DNA of 64,000 nt from positions 1 to 64,000 of the forward strand of contig CAXTVI010000001.1 of NCBI GenBank assembly GCA_964247695.1, written 5' to 3'. The notes under the pieces are model-generated. The model did not search any database, was not told where the DNA came from, and saw only the letters and a list, made by a program, of their open reading frames with translations. How positions within the stretch are numbered: position 1 is the stretch's first letter; every line of letters begins with the position of its first letter. Origin of the DNA: Lichenicoccus sp964247695 (GTDB taxonomy: Bacteria; Pseudomonadota; Alphaproteobacteria; Acetobacterales; Acetobacteraceae). The translations under genes were made by a program, and so were the position numbers. Positions 1 to 8,115 of the stretch are shown piece after piece.

Positions 1-480
1 CCCTGCCGATCACCGCGATCCTGCGCCCACTTGCTTCATAGCCGTCGCAGATCGGGCAGTAGCGCACGAGGCCCTTCCGGACCGCGGCGCAAAGGTCTGG
101 CAGGACGGGCTCCACGTCGACCGAGCCGGTGGCGAGCAGCACCGTCCGGGCGGCCGCCCTGACGGTTGCGCCCTGCGCTTCGTGACGACGATGAAGCGGT
201 CCTCATGCCGTTCAAGACTGGTGACGCAACCGTTCACGATCCGGGTACCGTACTGCTCGACATTCGCGCGTTGCCGCGCCAGCAGCTCTTGGCCACCGAT
301 GCCGCGCTCGAAGAACGGGATGTTGTGGCTGGTGGGGATCCAGCGGGCGTGCGGCTCGCCGCCATCCACCACGCTGAAACGGCGATGATACCGCGCGAGG
401 TAGAGCGTCGCCGCCACCCCCGCCGGCCCTGCACCGACCACCACGCAATCCAGGATCTCCGGGGGCTCGCTCGGCCGCAT
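1..480 (-). pseudogene. Thioredoxin-reductase-like FAD-dependent oxidoreductase, 5' part, apparent frameshift
   Basis: The start codon at 480 opens a protein with an N-terminal FAD-binding Rossmann fold (VVVGAGPAGVAATLYLARY, about residues 11-29) of the pyridine-nucleotide-disulphide oxidoreductase type. Near 178-183 the frame breaks. Upstream reads ...FIVVT in one frame, and the continuation VLLATGSVD...RYCPICDGYE is only readable in the neighbouring frame. That continuation carries the CxxC pair (CPIC) and the start of a second Rossmann motif (RRIAVIG) at the window edge. Losing one base at about 180 explains the shift. The family reduces disulphides or small dithiol partners with NAD(P)H in the cytoplasm. 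The gene continues beyond position 1. It is either a recent pseudogene or a base-call error; the protein family is clear, the state of the gene is not. Confidence 0.65.
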
Positions 481-740
481 GCGCGCATCCTCCGGCCATG
501 ATGTGGCCGCACAAGCCCGCGCCCTGCGCAGGAGTTGCACGATCGTCCTGCAGCCGCATCGACGACGCCGGAGCACATGTTGCGCGCCGGCGTCCGTTAT
601 GCTCTAAGCCCCGGCTTCCCTGCCGGAGCGTGGCATCGCTCCGGCTATACCCATGTCCGCGGCGGCGGCGAGCCGCCTGCGGGCGGCCGATGCGGATGTC
701 CGCTCCCGGCTCGGGTTGACCTCATCCGAAGGGAGCAACC

Positions 741-1217
741 ATGCCATTCTACGAGTGCGTGCTGATCGCACGCAACGACGTCACCCAGCAGCAGGTCGAA
801 GGTGTCGCAGACATCATCGCGACCCAGCTCGAAGGCGAGGGCGGCAGCATCCAGAAGCGCGAATACTGGGGACTGCGCAGCCTGGCCTACCGCATCAAGA
901 AGAACCGCAAGGGGCACTACATGCTCCTGGGCCTCGATGCGCAGCCGGCCTCGGTCAACGAGATGGAACGCCAGCTCAACCTCAACGAGGACATCCTGCG
1001 CTTCATGACGATCCGCATCGAGGCGATCGATGAGGCGCCGTCGGCGATCCTCAGCCGCAAGAGCGACGACCGCGAGCGTGGCTTCCGCGGGCCCAAGCCG
1101 GCCGGGCGCTTCGATAGCGGCCGCAAGCGCGGCTATGACGACCGTGAGGAGTTCCGCGCCCGCGGCGAGAGCGACGAGCGTCCGCGCGGTCGCGCCGAGT
1201 TGGCAGAGACGGAGTAG
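741..1217 (+). CDS. rpsF: 30S ribosomal protein S6
   Basis: 158 residues. The first ~100 match S6, starting MPFYECVLIARNDVT and containing the conserved stretch YWGLRSLAYRIKKNRKGHY. S6 binds 16S rRNA together with S18 in the central domain of the small subunit. The C-terminal ~55 residues are a charged Arg/Gly/Asp/Glu-rich tail, as in many alphaproteobacterial S6 proteins and longer than the E. coli form. A GGGAG ribosome-binding site lies just upstream of the ATG. First gene of the rpsF-rpsR-rplI operon, whose order is widely conserved. Confidence 0.97.
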   Translation: MPFYECVLIARNDVTQQQVEGVADIIATQLEGEGGSIQKREYWGLRSLAYRIKKNRKGHYMLLGLDAQPASVNEMERQLNLNEDILRFMTIRIEAIDEAPSAILSRKSDDRERGFRGPKPAGRFDSGRKRGYDDREEFRARGESDERPRGRAELAETE

Positions 1218-1223
1218 GCCCCG

Positions 1224-1499
1224 ATGTCCGAGAGCACAGACGTCAACCCGTCCCAGCGGCGCACCGCCGTCGGCGCCCGCCGGCCGTTCTACCGCCGCCG
1301 CAAGTCCTGCCCGTTCTCCGGCCCGAACGCGCCGAAGATCGACTACAAGGACGTGCGCCTGCTGTCGCGCTTCCTGTCGGAGCGCGGCAAGATCGTGCCG
1401 AGCCGCATCACCGCCGTCTCGGCCAAGAAGCAGCGCGAGCTGGCGCAGGCGATCAAGCGCGCCCGCTTCCTGGCCCTGCTGCCCTACATCCTGAGCTGA
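1224..1499 (+). CDS. rpsR: 30S ribosomal protein S18
   Basis: 91 residues with the S18 signature: basic N-terminus (RRPFYRRRKSCPFSG), then DYKDVRLLSRFLSERGKIVPSR and KRARFLALLPY near the end. S18 pairs with S6 on 16S rRNA. It begins 6 bases after rpsF and is followed 12 bases later by rplI, so all three are surely co-transcribed. The N-terminal extension of about 14 residues before the basic motif is modest. Length and motifs are otherwise as usual for the family. Confidence 0.97.
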   Translation: MSESTDVNPSQRRTAVGARRPFYRRRKSCPFSGPNAPKIDYKDVRLLSRFLSERGKIVPSRITAVSAKKQRELAQAIKRARFLALLPYILS

Positions 1500-1511
1500 G
1501 GGGGAAGGCAC

Positions 1512-2078
1512 ATGGCCGCAACCGAAGTCATCCTGCTCCAGCGCGTCGAGAAGCTGGGCCAGATGGGTGAGATCGTGCGCGTGAAGCCCGGCTTCGCCCG
1601 CAACTACCTGCTGCCCGAGGGCAAGGCGATCCGCGCCAATACGCACAACCGCGAGCGCTTCGAGCGCGAGCGGGTGCAGCTCGAGGCGCAGAACATCAAG
1701 CGTCGCGAGGAGGCCGAGCGGCTCGCCGAGCGCGTCGGCGGCATGTCGGTGGTCATCATCCGCCAGGCCGGCGATAGCGGCAGCCTGTACGGCTCGGTGA
1801 CGCCGCGCGACATCGCGGTGGCCACCACCGAGGGCGGCCTGTCCGTCGACCGCCAGCAGGTGCAGCTCGACAACCCGATCAAGACCCTCGGTCTGTCCGA
1901 GGTGCGCGTGGTGCTGCATCCCGAGGTGGTGATCCGCATCACGGTGAACGTCGCCCGCTCGCCCGAGGAGGCGGAGCGCCAGGCCCGTGGCGAGCAGGTC
2001 GGCCGCGACCAGGACGACGAGGACGAGATCGAGGAGATCGAGACCCCGGAACTTGGCGGGTACGACCCGACCGCCTGA
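1512..2078 (+). CDS. rplI: 50S ribosomal protein L9
   Basis: 188 residues. The N-terminal L9 domain is unmistakable: VILLQRVEKLGQMGEIVRVK followed by PGFARNYLLPEGKA. A helical connector (about residues 40-75) leads to the C-terminal domain containing SGSLYGSVTPRDIA. L9 binds 23S rRNA near the L1 stalk. The tail after about residue 150 is acidic (DQDDEDEIEEIE) and extends past the minimal fold, which is common in Alphaproteobacteria. Preceded by GGGGAAGG. It is the last gene of the operon and is followed by a strong intrinsic terminator. Confidence 0.97.
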   Translation: MAATEVILLQRVEKLGQMGEIVRVKPGFARNYLLPEGKAIRANTHNRERFERERVQLEAQNIKRREEAERLAERVGGMSVVIIRQAGDSGSLYGSVTPRDIAVATTEGGLSVDRQQVQLDNPIKTLGLSEVRVVLHPEVVIRITVNVARSPEEAERQARGEQVGRDQDDEDEIEEIETPELGGYDPTA

Positions 2079-2106
2079 GCAGTCTCGCCTGCCCTGAGCT
2101 GAAGGA

Positions 2107-2136
2107 GGCCCCGGCGCATCGCCCCGGGGCCTTTTT
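2107..2136 (+). terminator. Rho-independent terminator of the rpsF-rpsR-rplI operon
   Basis: Perfect 8-bp GC stem (GGCCCCGG at 2107-2114 and CCGGGGCC at 2124-2131) with a 9-base loop, followed at once by five T residues (2132-2136). It sits 28 bases after the rplI stop codon and ahead of the next gene on the same strand. Confidence 0.9.
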
Positions 2137-2230
2137 CATGCTCGCCGCGGTCAGCTCAGCAGATCGTTATCGGACAATGGCTTGCGCGGCTTCCATTCTG
2201 GACTGGGCGTTCAGGACAGAGGTGCATGGG

Positions 2231-3475
2231 ATGTCGGCGACGCTTGACGCGATCATGAAACGCTTCATTCGCAACGGCGTACTCGACGTCCGCTATCCCG
2301 ACGGCAGCACGCGCCGATACGGCACGCACGGTCCGCATGCCGGGATGTGGCTGGAGACGCGCCGCGCGGAGTTCGGCCTGGTCCTCAATCCGAGCCTGCT
2401 GATGCCGGAAGCCTACATGGATGGCGGCCTGCGTCCGATGGGCTGCAGCCTGTACGGGCTGATGGAAGTCCTGATGATGAATGTGCAGAACGCGGCGCAC
2501 CCGGCGATGCAGGTGGTCTCCCGCGTGCGCCGCCTGCGCCGGGCCTGGTCGCAGTTCAACCCGGCGCCGCGGTCGCGCCGCAACGTCGCTCACCATTACG
2601 ACCTCAATGGCCGGCTGTATTCGCTGTTCCTGGATCGCGACCGGCAATATTCCTGCGCCTATTTCGCGCAGGGAGACGAGAGCCTCGACGAGGCGCAGGA
2701 GGCCAAGAAGCACCACATCGCCGCCAAGCTGAAGCTCGACCGGCCCGGCCTGCGGGTGCTGGATATCGGCTGCGGCTGGGGCGGCATGGCGCTGACGCTG
2801 GCGCGAGACTACGGCGCACACGTCACCGGCATCACCCTGTCGACGGAGCAGCTAGAGGCGGCGCGGGCGCGGGCGGCGGCCGAGGGGCTCGAGAGGCGCG
2901 TGGAGTTCGAACTGGTGGACTACCGCGATGTGCGGCAACGCTACGACCGCATCGTCTCGGTCGGCATGTTCGAGCATGTCGGCATCACGCACTATGGGGA
3001 GTTCTTTGCCCGCCTGCGCGACTGCCTGAGCGAGGACGGGGTGGCGCTGGTGCACTCGATCGGGCGAGCCGACGGGCCGAGGGCCACCAATGCGTGGATC
3101 GAGAAGTACATCTTCCCCGGCGGCTACTCGCCGGCGCTGAGCGAGACGACGGCCGCGATCGAGCAGTCCGGCCTCTGGATCACCGACATCGAGATACTCC
3201 GGTTGCACTACGCCCGCACGATCGCGCACTGGAGCCGCCGCTTCGCCGCCAACCGCGACGTCATCGCCTCGCTCTATGACGAGCGCTTCTGCCGCATGTT
3301 CGAGCTCTACCTGGTGTCGGCGGAACTCTCCTTCCGCCGCCAGATGCAGATGAACTTCCAGATCCAGCTCACCAGGGACCCGACCGCGGTGCCATTCACC
3401 CGCGACTACATGGTTGAGGCGGAGCGGCAGGCGGGCGTCCCGGCGGACGTCGTGACGGCTTCTACCCAGCCCTGA
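2231..3475 (+). CDS. cfa: Cyclopropane-fatty-acyl-phospholipid synthase family methyltransferase
   Basis: About 414 residues, a usual length for the family. The SAM-binding motif VLDIGCGWGGMALTLA lies near the middle, followed by VSVGMFEHVG and IEKYIFPGGYSPALSE, all hallmarks of CFA/mycolic acid synthases. The enzyme transfers a methylene group from S-adenosylmethionine to unsaturated acyl chains of membrane phospholipids, which helps against acid and stationary-phase stress. I chose the ATG at 2231 because AGAGGT lies 8 bases upstream and the protein then begins MSATLDAIMKRF. An open frame extends upstream to 2138 but lacks family similarity. Monocistronic; the subtype is not provable from sequence alone. 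Confidence 0.9.
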   Translation: MSATLDAIMKRFIRNGVLDVRYPDGSTRRYGTHGPHAGMWLETRRAEFGLVLNPSLLMPEAYMDGGLRPMGCSLYGLMEVLMMNVQNAAHPAMQVVSRVRRLRRAWSQFNPAPRSRRNVAHHYDLNGRLYSLFLDRDRQYSCAYFAQGDESLDEAQEAKKHHIAAKLKLDRPGLRVLDIGCGWGGMALTLARDYGAHVTGITLSTEQLEAARARAAAEGLERRVEFELVDYRDVRQRYDRIVSVGMFEHVGITHYGEFFARLRDCLSEDGVALVHSIGRADGPRATNAWIEKYIFPGGYSPALSETTAAIEQSGLWITDIEILRLHYARTIAHWSRRFAANRDVIASLYDERFCRMFELYLVSAELSFRRQMQMNFQIQLTRDPTAVPFTRDYMVEAERQAGVPADVVTASTQP

Positions 3476-3570
3476 TCCTCACCCTGTGCAGGCCAAAGAG
3501 CAGCATCCGATCAATTCGAATCGTTCGCGATGCAAAGCGTCGGATATAGCTGCTTGATCGAAGGACAAGC

Positions 3571-3597
3571 AGAGCATGATCGATCGGATCATGCTCT
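3571..3597. repeat. Perfect inverted repeat, possibly a dispersed intergenic palindromic element
   Basis: Arms AGAGCATGATC (3571-3581) and GATCATGCTCT (3587-3597) pair perfectly over 11 bp around a 5-base loop. There is no T-tract, so it is not a standard intrinsic terminator. The right arm overlaps the stop codon of the Crp/Fnr gene, on the complementary strand. The sequence resembles GATC-rich palindromes scattered through other alphaproteobacterial genomes (from memory, not searched). A function in mRNA 3' end stabilisation or termination between two convergent genes is possible. Confidence 0.6.
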
Positions 3598-4360
3598 AGG
3601 GGGTCTGTGTCCGACCGGACATGGTTTCCTGGACGGCGCTCGAGGGCGGGCTGAGAAACGCGTCGAAGCGTGACTTCACGATCGAATAGCATTCGCAGGA
3701 CGCTCGTTCGAGCCCGGCGCGATCCTGGACCTGCATCAGGCCGCGGCGGTAGCTGATGAGCCCCTGGCTCTGCAGGGACTGGGCGGCAACTGTGACCGAG
3801 GTCCGGTTCGCGCCCAGGATCCGCGCAAGGAACTCGTGCGTGTAGGTCAGTACCTCGCCCTCGGCCCGGTCGTGCATCATCAGCAGCCACCGGCATAGCC
3901 GCTCCTCGATCGTATGCAGCGAATTGCAGGCGACGGACTGCATGACCTGCGACAGCAACGTCTCCGAGTAGCTGACGAACAGGTCCCGGACGTGCTCGCT
4001 CCTTGTGAATTCGGCATGCAGCGGCTCGATGTCGCACTTGAGCATGGGTCCCTTGAGCTGGACCGTGCACCGGTTGAAGGAGACGCGGCTATACATGGCC
4101 GAGAACAGGCCGAAGGCGCCCTCACGGCCGATGTTGGCGCATTCGATCTCCGCCCCGTTCTCCAGGACCGTGAGCAGCGAAAGCACGCAGCCCTCGGGAA
4201 AATAGGCGTGCTGCAGCAAGCCGCCGGCCTCGCAGACGACGGCGCCGAGTTCGAAGGCCACCGGGCGCGCATGCCGGAGGATCCTCCGGCGCGCTTCAGG
4301 CTCGAAGGCCCCAAGGAGCTGGTTCCTATGCAGAAGCTCGTCGGTTTGCGGCTTGACCAT
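3596..4360 (-). CDS. Crp/Fnr family transcriptional regulator
   Basis: About 254 residues from the ATG at 4360 (a GTG at 4390 is an alternative). The N-terminal half is a cyclic-nucleotide-binding-like beta barrel (VVCEAGGLLQHAYFPEGCVLS...) without obvious ligand residues. The C-terminal half is a Crp-type winged helix: ERLCRWLLMMHDRAEGEVL, then THEFLARILGANRTSVTVAA as the recognition helix. Clustered cysteines of the Fnr iron-sulphur type are not seen. It is divergent from the bacteriophytochrome gene across a 182-base gap. Crp/Fnr proteins of this 'FGLF' subclass commonly sit beside HWE/HisKA_2 sensor kinases, so a shared light or stress circuit is plausible but inferred. Confidence 0.85.
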   Translation of the reverse strand: MVKPQTDELLHRNQLLGAFEPEARRRILRHARPVAFELGAVVCEAGGLLQHAYFPEGCVLSLLTVLENGAEIECANIGREGAFGLFSAMYSRVSFNRCTVQLKGPMLKCDIEPLHAEFTRSEHVRDLFVSYSETLLSQVMQSVACNSLHTIEERLCRWLLMMHDRAEGEVLTYTHEFLARILGANRTSVTVAAQSLQSQGLISYRRGLMQVQDRAGLERASCECYSIVKSRFDAFLSPPSSAVQETMSGRTQTP

Positions 4361-4431
4361 CCAGAGCGTTTCCAGCCGGTGACAAAGCACCTATACGCCC
4401 GATGGACCCGCAAAACGACAGGCCAGGACCA

Positions 4432-4444
4432 TATGTCGGACATA
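4432..4444. promoter_or_regulatory. Candidate operator dyad between the Crp/Fnr and phytochrome genes
   Basis: TATGTC (4432-4437) and GACATA (4439-4444) form a perfect dyad around a single G. A short direct repeat, ACGACAG, occurs at 4415-4421 and 4445-4450 (partial overlap with the dyad's flank). It lies in the divergent intergenic region and could bind the adjacent Crp/Fnr protein or another regulator. It does not match the classical Fnr or Crp consensus. Confidence 0.3.
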
Positions 4445-4542
4445 CGACAGACGGCGGTCAGAAAAAGAGCCTTATGGCGGAAATGAGCTCCTCCTCTCCT
4501 TGATGATGGCAGCCTCGTCCCGCTGATTGAGGACACGCAACC

Positions 4543-6888
4543 ATGCCGGCACGCCTTGTCGAGCTGCCACCTCGCGGTCGCGAACCGATCGATCCGCGAA
4601 AGGTCGGCCACTTCACGACACTGACCATGCCGGCGCCCTATGCCGACGCTCGGCCGCTGGCCGCGGATCTCTGCGCCGCGGAACCAATCCACACGCCATC
4701 GAGCATCCAGCCGCACGGCGTGATCCTGGTCGTGGAGATCGTCAGCGGTCTTGTTCGACATGCGGCCGGGGAAGCGCAGCACCGTCTCGGCGCCGCCTGG
4801 CAGGACCAGCCATTGGCAAGCTTGCTGGGTTCCGCCGTTGCTGCCCGCATCCTGGCCCTGGCCGACCTCAAGGGCGGGGAGCCGTCGGCGTCCTTCGTCA
4901 CCGGGAAGCCGCCCGTGCACGGCGGCTACATGGGCCGGTTCATGCCGGCTGGTTGCGCGGAGCCGGCACGGCACCTGGACGTCAGTGCTCATCTGTGCGG
5001 AGGCTGGATCATCGTCGAGCTGGAGGCTGCCGATCACGAGGCGGTGCCGGCATCCTTCCTCTTGAACAGCCTGGAGGCGGCGTGTTCCGGTTTCGAGCGC
5101 GCCGGATCGCTGGCCACCCTGTGCAACGCCGCAGCCGCCGCGTTCGGCAGCCTTACGGGCTTCGAACGTGTCATGATCTACCAGTTCGGCGAGGATGCCG
5201 CCGGCCAGGTGCTGGCTGAATCGATCCTACCGCAATCCGATGCCTCGGCTGAACAACTGCCGAGCTTCCTGCATCACCATTTTCCGGCCTCGGATATCCC
5301 CAGCCAGGCCCGCGCTCTGTATCTGCGCAATCCGATCCGGGTCATCCCCGACGTCGATTACTGGGCTGCCGCGCTGCAGCCAGCCTGGACAGATGCCGCT
5401 CCACTCGACATGAGCGATTGCAGCCTGCGCAGCGTGTCGCCGATCCATCTTCAGTACTTGGCCAACATGGGTGTTGCCGCGTCGGCTTCGGTCTCCATCA
5501 TCCGGGATGGCGCGCTCTGGGGGCTGGTCGCCTGCCATCACCGCACGCCGCGGAGTTTGACATACAACGAGCGCGCAGCGTGCCGCCTGCTTGCTGGAAG
5601 TCTCGAACGTCAGATCGGGCTGCTTGAGCAGGCGAGAGGGTTTCGTGAACGGCTTCGCCTGCGCGCCTTCGAGGAGGAGATCGTGACCGCCCTGACGCGG
5701 GACGGCGCCATGGAAGCCGGCCTCTCCAGGCAGATCGCCGAGACCGGCCGCATGATGTACGGCGATGGAGCGGCAGTATTATACGGGGACACTCTCTTCA
5801 CCAGCGGCGCGTGTCCCGGCGCGGACGATCTTCGCGCCCTTGCGGCATGGTTAACCGGCGGGGACGCGGCCGCCCGGGCCTCGCGGGAACCTGTTTTCGC
5901 GACGAACAACCTCGCGGCCTCATACCCACCCGCAGCGTCTTTCATGTCGATCTGCAGCGGCCTGTTATCGGTTACCGTATCAGAAGATCCGCTATGGCTG
6001 TTGCTGTGGTTTCGCGCAGGCCAGGTGCAGAAGGTCACCTGGGCCGGATATCCGCACAAGGAGCCGAGCGACGAGCCCGACCTGCCGCTCCGGCCTCGTG
6101 CTTCCTTTGCGGCCTGGCAGGAAACTGTTCATGGATTGGCGAGGCCTTGGAGCCAGCTCAAGCAAGACGCCGCGGCCCATCTGCGCATTGGCCTGCTGAA
6201 TGCACAACAGGTCATACGCGAACGCGACCTCAACCGTCATCTGGCACGGGTGCTGCAGGACAAGGACGCTCTGCTGCAGCAGAACGACTTCCTCATCGGC
6301 GAAGTCAACCACCGCGTCCAGAACAGCTTGCAGTTGGTCGCCAGCTTCCTTTCGTTGCGGTCGCGCAGCTCGACCAATACCGAGCTGAACGATGCGCTGG
6401 ACGAAGCTCGCCGCCGGCTGCGTGCGGTTGCTCTGGTCCATCGCCGTCTCTACCGGGGCGACCAGCTCAGGAGTGTCGACGCCGCGCGCTATATTGAGGA
6501 TCTCTGTGCCGACGAGGTCGCCTTCATGGGAGGAGACTGGACGCCACATCTTTCGCTCAAGCTGGCGTCGGTCTCGATCTCTACCGACAAGGCAGTCAAT
6601 CTTGGTCTCGTGCTGACCGAGCTTATGATCAACTGCAACAAGCATGCCTATGGCGGCGAGGCGGGACCGATCGAGGTGGAGCTGGTCGATGACAGAACGA
6701 ACCTGAACCTGGTCGTCGCGGACAGAGGCGTCGGCCACAGCTTTACCGAAGGAGCCAATCGGGAGCGGGGCTACGGATCGCGCATCATCGCCGGGCTGAT
6801 CCGCCAGCTTGGAGGGACAATAAGCCACTCGGATAACTGCCCCGGGCTGCGTACATGCATCACCATGCCGGCAGCCGACACCGCATAG
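4543..6888 (+). CDS. bphP: Bacteriophytochrome with HisKA_2-type histidine kinase
   Basis: 781 residues. PAS: DLCAAEPIHTPSSIQPHG at about 42-59, with Cys44 placed where bacteriophytochromes attach biliverdin. GAF: FPASDIPSQARALYLRNPIR (the DIP motif) and the chromophore-pocket stretch LRSVSPIHLQYLANMG. PHY: the tongue motif PRASF. Output: EVNHRVQNSLQLVASFLSLR is a HisKA_2/HWE-like phospho-acceptor box, followed by an ATPase domain (NKHAYGG, GYGSRIIAGL). It should be a cytosolic red/far-red light-sensing kinase. GAGGA lies about 9 bases before the ATG at 4543, whereas the internal ATG at 4627 lacks one. No heme oxygenase gene is adjacent, so biliverdin must come from elsewhere. The likely partner is the single-domain receiver at 8116-8493. 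Confidence 0.95.
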   Translation: MPARLVELPPRGREPIDPRKVGHFTTLTMPAPYADARPLAADLCAAEPIHTPSSIQPHGVILVVEIVSGLVRHAAGEAQHRLGAAWQDQPLASLLGSAVAARILALADLKGGEPSASFVTGKPPVHGGYMGRFMPAGCAEPARHLDVSAHLCGGWIIVELEAADHEAVPASFLLNSLEAACSGFERAGSLATLCNAAAAAFGSLTGFERVMIYQFGEDAAGQVLAESILPQSDASAEQLPSFLHHHFPASDIPSQARALYLRNPIRVIPDVDYWAAALQPAWTDAAPLDMSDCSLRSVSPIHLQYLANMGVAASASVSIIRDGALWGLVACHHRTPRSLTYNERAACRLLAGSLERQIGLLEQARGFRERLRLRAFEEEIVTALTRDGAMEAGLSRQIAETGRMMYGDGAAVLYGDTLFTSGACPGADDLRALAAWLTGGDAAARASREPVFATNNLAASYPPAASFMSICSGLLSVTVSEDPLWLLLWFRAGQVQKVTWAGYPHKEPSDEPDLPLRPRASFAAWQETVHGLARPWSQLKQDAAAHLRIGLLNAQQVIRERDLNRHLARVLQDKDALLQQNDFLIGEVNHRVQNSLQLVASFLSLRSRSSTNTELNDALDEARRRLRAVALVHRRLYRGDQLRSVDAARYIEDLCADEVAFMGGDWTPHLSLKLASVSISTDKAVNLGLVLTELMINCNKHAYGGEAGPIEVELVDDRTNLNLVVADRGVGHSFTEGANRERGYGSRIIAGLIRQLGGTISHSDNCPGLRTCITMPAADTA

Positions 6889-6946
6889 AAAGTTGCGCGG
6901 CCGAACGGCGCTTACGCTGAGATCGGCTGGCTTCGCGCTTCCTACC

Positions 6947-7177
6947 TCAAGGAAGCAGCACGATCCCGTCCGGACGCGCCGTTCCGATGCACTGGTCGAT
7001 GGCTGCCTCGGCCGCGGAAATCGCGCCTCTAAACGATCCTATGTTACGGACGCGTCGGAAGCAGCCGTGCTGCGCGGGCTGATCTTTCGGCAGTACCGTC
7101 CAGTTTCGCGCCCCGGCGATTTCATTCTCAACAAGCAGACGAATGCCTCGATAGTGAAAGCTTTGTGAGTCGACCAT
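6947..7177 (-). CDS. Small protein of unknown function, tandem paralogue B
   Basis: 76 residues, function not recognised. It shares a pattern with the gene immediately upstream on the same strand (7181-7459): F-x-YRGIR, then GxRxW, a P-rich turn, QxGCF and GSFxGAISAAEAAID. The start ATG is only 3 bases after the stop codon of its paralogue, which suggests translational coupling. No signal peptide or membrane segment. Base composition is lower in GC than the neighbouring genes. The WxxxP...GCF...AxxAAID layout recalls widespread short alphaproteobacterial hypothetical proteins. Confidence 0.65.
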   Translation of the reverse strand: MVDSQSFHYRGIRLLVENEIAGARNWTVLPKDQPAQHGCFRRVRNIGSFRGAISAAEAAIDQCIGTARPDGIVLLP

Positions 7178-7180
7178 CGA

Positions 7181-7459
7181 TCAGGTCATGAACTGGTGGC
7201 GTTTCGCTTTCTCTGCGGTGAAAGGGCTACTTTTCGCCACGCCACGGGAGAGAGCCGGGATGTGCGGAAGCTTGTCTATGGCTGCCTCGGCTGCCGATAT
7301 CGCACCAGCAAATGATCCGCTTCCGCCGTGGTGGTGGAAGCAACCTTGCTGCGGCGGATGACCATCAGGAGAGATGCTCCAATGCCGGTTCCCGTCCTCA
7401 ACCCTGCGGAGTGAGATGCGGATCCCGCGATATTCGAAGTGCTTCGTGTTTGTCATCAT
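7181..7459 (-). CDS. Small protein of unknown function, tandem paralogue A
   Basis: 92 residues from the ATG at 7459 (a second ATG follows directly at 7456). It contains the same module as the downstream gene: FEYRGIRI, GNRHWSISP, QQGCF, GSFAGAISAAEAAID. A basic C-terminal tail of about 25 residues (ending KAKRHQFMT) is missing from the other copy. The clustered His residues after GCF (HHH) are notable. No export signal. The copies are clearly diverged, so the duplication is not recent. Function unknown. Confidence 0.65.
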   Translation of the reverse strand: MMTNTKHFEYRGIRISLRRVEDGNRHWSISPDGHPPQQGCFHHHGGSGSFAGAISAAEAAIDKLPHIPALSRGVAKSSPFTAEKAKRHQFMT

Positions 7460-7487
7460 CAATCCCAACGATGCCTGATCTGGAAGC

Positions 7488-7694
7488 CTAGTGCAGTCTG
7501 GTGTCCGACTTTTCGATCTTCTCGATCAGTCGCCACACTTCGACCACCGTCCCCGGGGGGCTCAGGAACTCGGCGAAGTCCATGGCCGCTCTGTCATCCG
7601 AGACCTCGAGCTCTCGTATATGACCGACCTCGGCCAACGCCGTCATGAACCGGAAGGTGTATCTTGGTCGCTTCATCCGACTGGAATTGTGCAT
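7488..7694 (-). CDS. Small hypothetical protein
   Basis: About 68 residues from the ATG at 7694 (GTG at 7697 directly before it). It begins MHNSSRMKRPRYTFRFM and contains ELEVSDDRAAMDFAEFL and GTVVEVWRLIEKIE. The strand-helix-strand feel with a late VVEVW motif is seen in many short alphaproteobacterial proteins of unknown role. It lies 28 bases upstream of the tandem paralogues on the same strand, so all three probably form one transcript. No signal peptide. Function unknown. Confidence 0.5.
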   Translation of the reverse strand: MHNSSRMKRPRYTFRFMTALAEVGHIRELEVSDDRAAMDFAEFLSPPGTVVEVWRLIEKIEKSDTRLH

Positions 7695-8115
7695 CACTTG
7701 GATTTTCGCACCTTTCAGTCGACAGGCCGGTGGCCTTTGTCGACAGCCTTAGAAAATGTCGCTGCGGAAGCGGTCAAAGAAGACCTGATCGTATCATGCC
7801 GGAGTAATACGCGACGACGTTTAGCCAGTAGGAGGTTGCCACATACGGTGGCATCTCGGTCAAAGTGAAAGCTGCCCGGGTCGAGAGGTGGAGGTTTTAC
7901 GCCTTCCGCAGTCATCATCTCCGTAGCGGGGCAACGGGGTCTGTGCGTGACAGTTCCTGCACTTCTACGGAAAGCGAGTATCGGACCGAAGATTTCTCGC
8001 ACTTCCGGCCGATCACAAGAACAGGCCCGCAGAAGCAGACGGTCCTGCTGTCGGCTTACACAGCCGGATTGCCACACCGAACCTCCGTTTGCAGCGATAT
8101 CGATGATGCCGCATC
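7695..8115. other. Intergenic stretch without a supported gene
   Basis: About 420 bases between the small-protein operon and the response-regulator gene. Open frames exist on both strands, but they have no family motifs, no ribosome-binding sites and irregular codon use. It is less GC-rich than the surroundings. It may hold the promoter of the small-protein transcript. I see no RNA gene or repeat. Confidence 0.5.

Noticed and set aside
645..1919. Long open frame on the minus strand opposite rpsF-rpsR-rplI
   Set aside because: Low-complexity translation rich in His, Arg and Leu, with no family motif; it is an antisense shadow of ribosomal genes in high-GC DNA.
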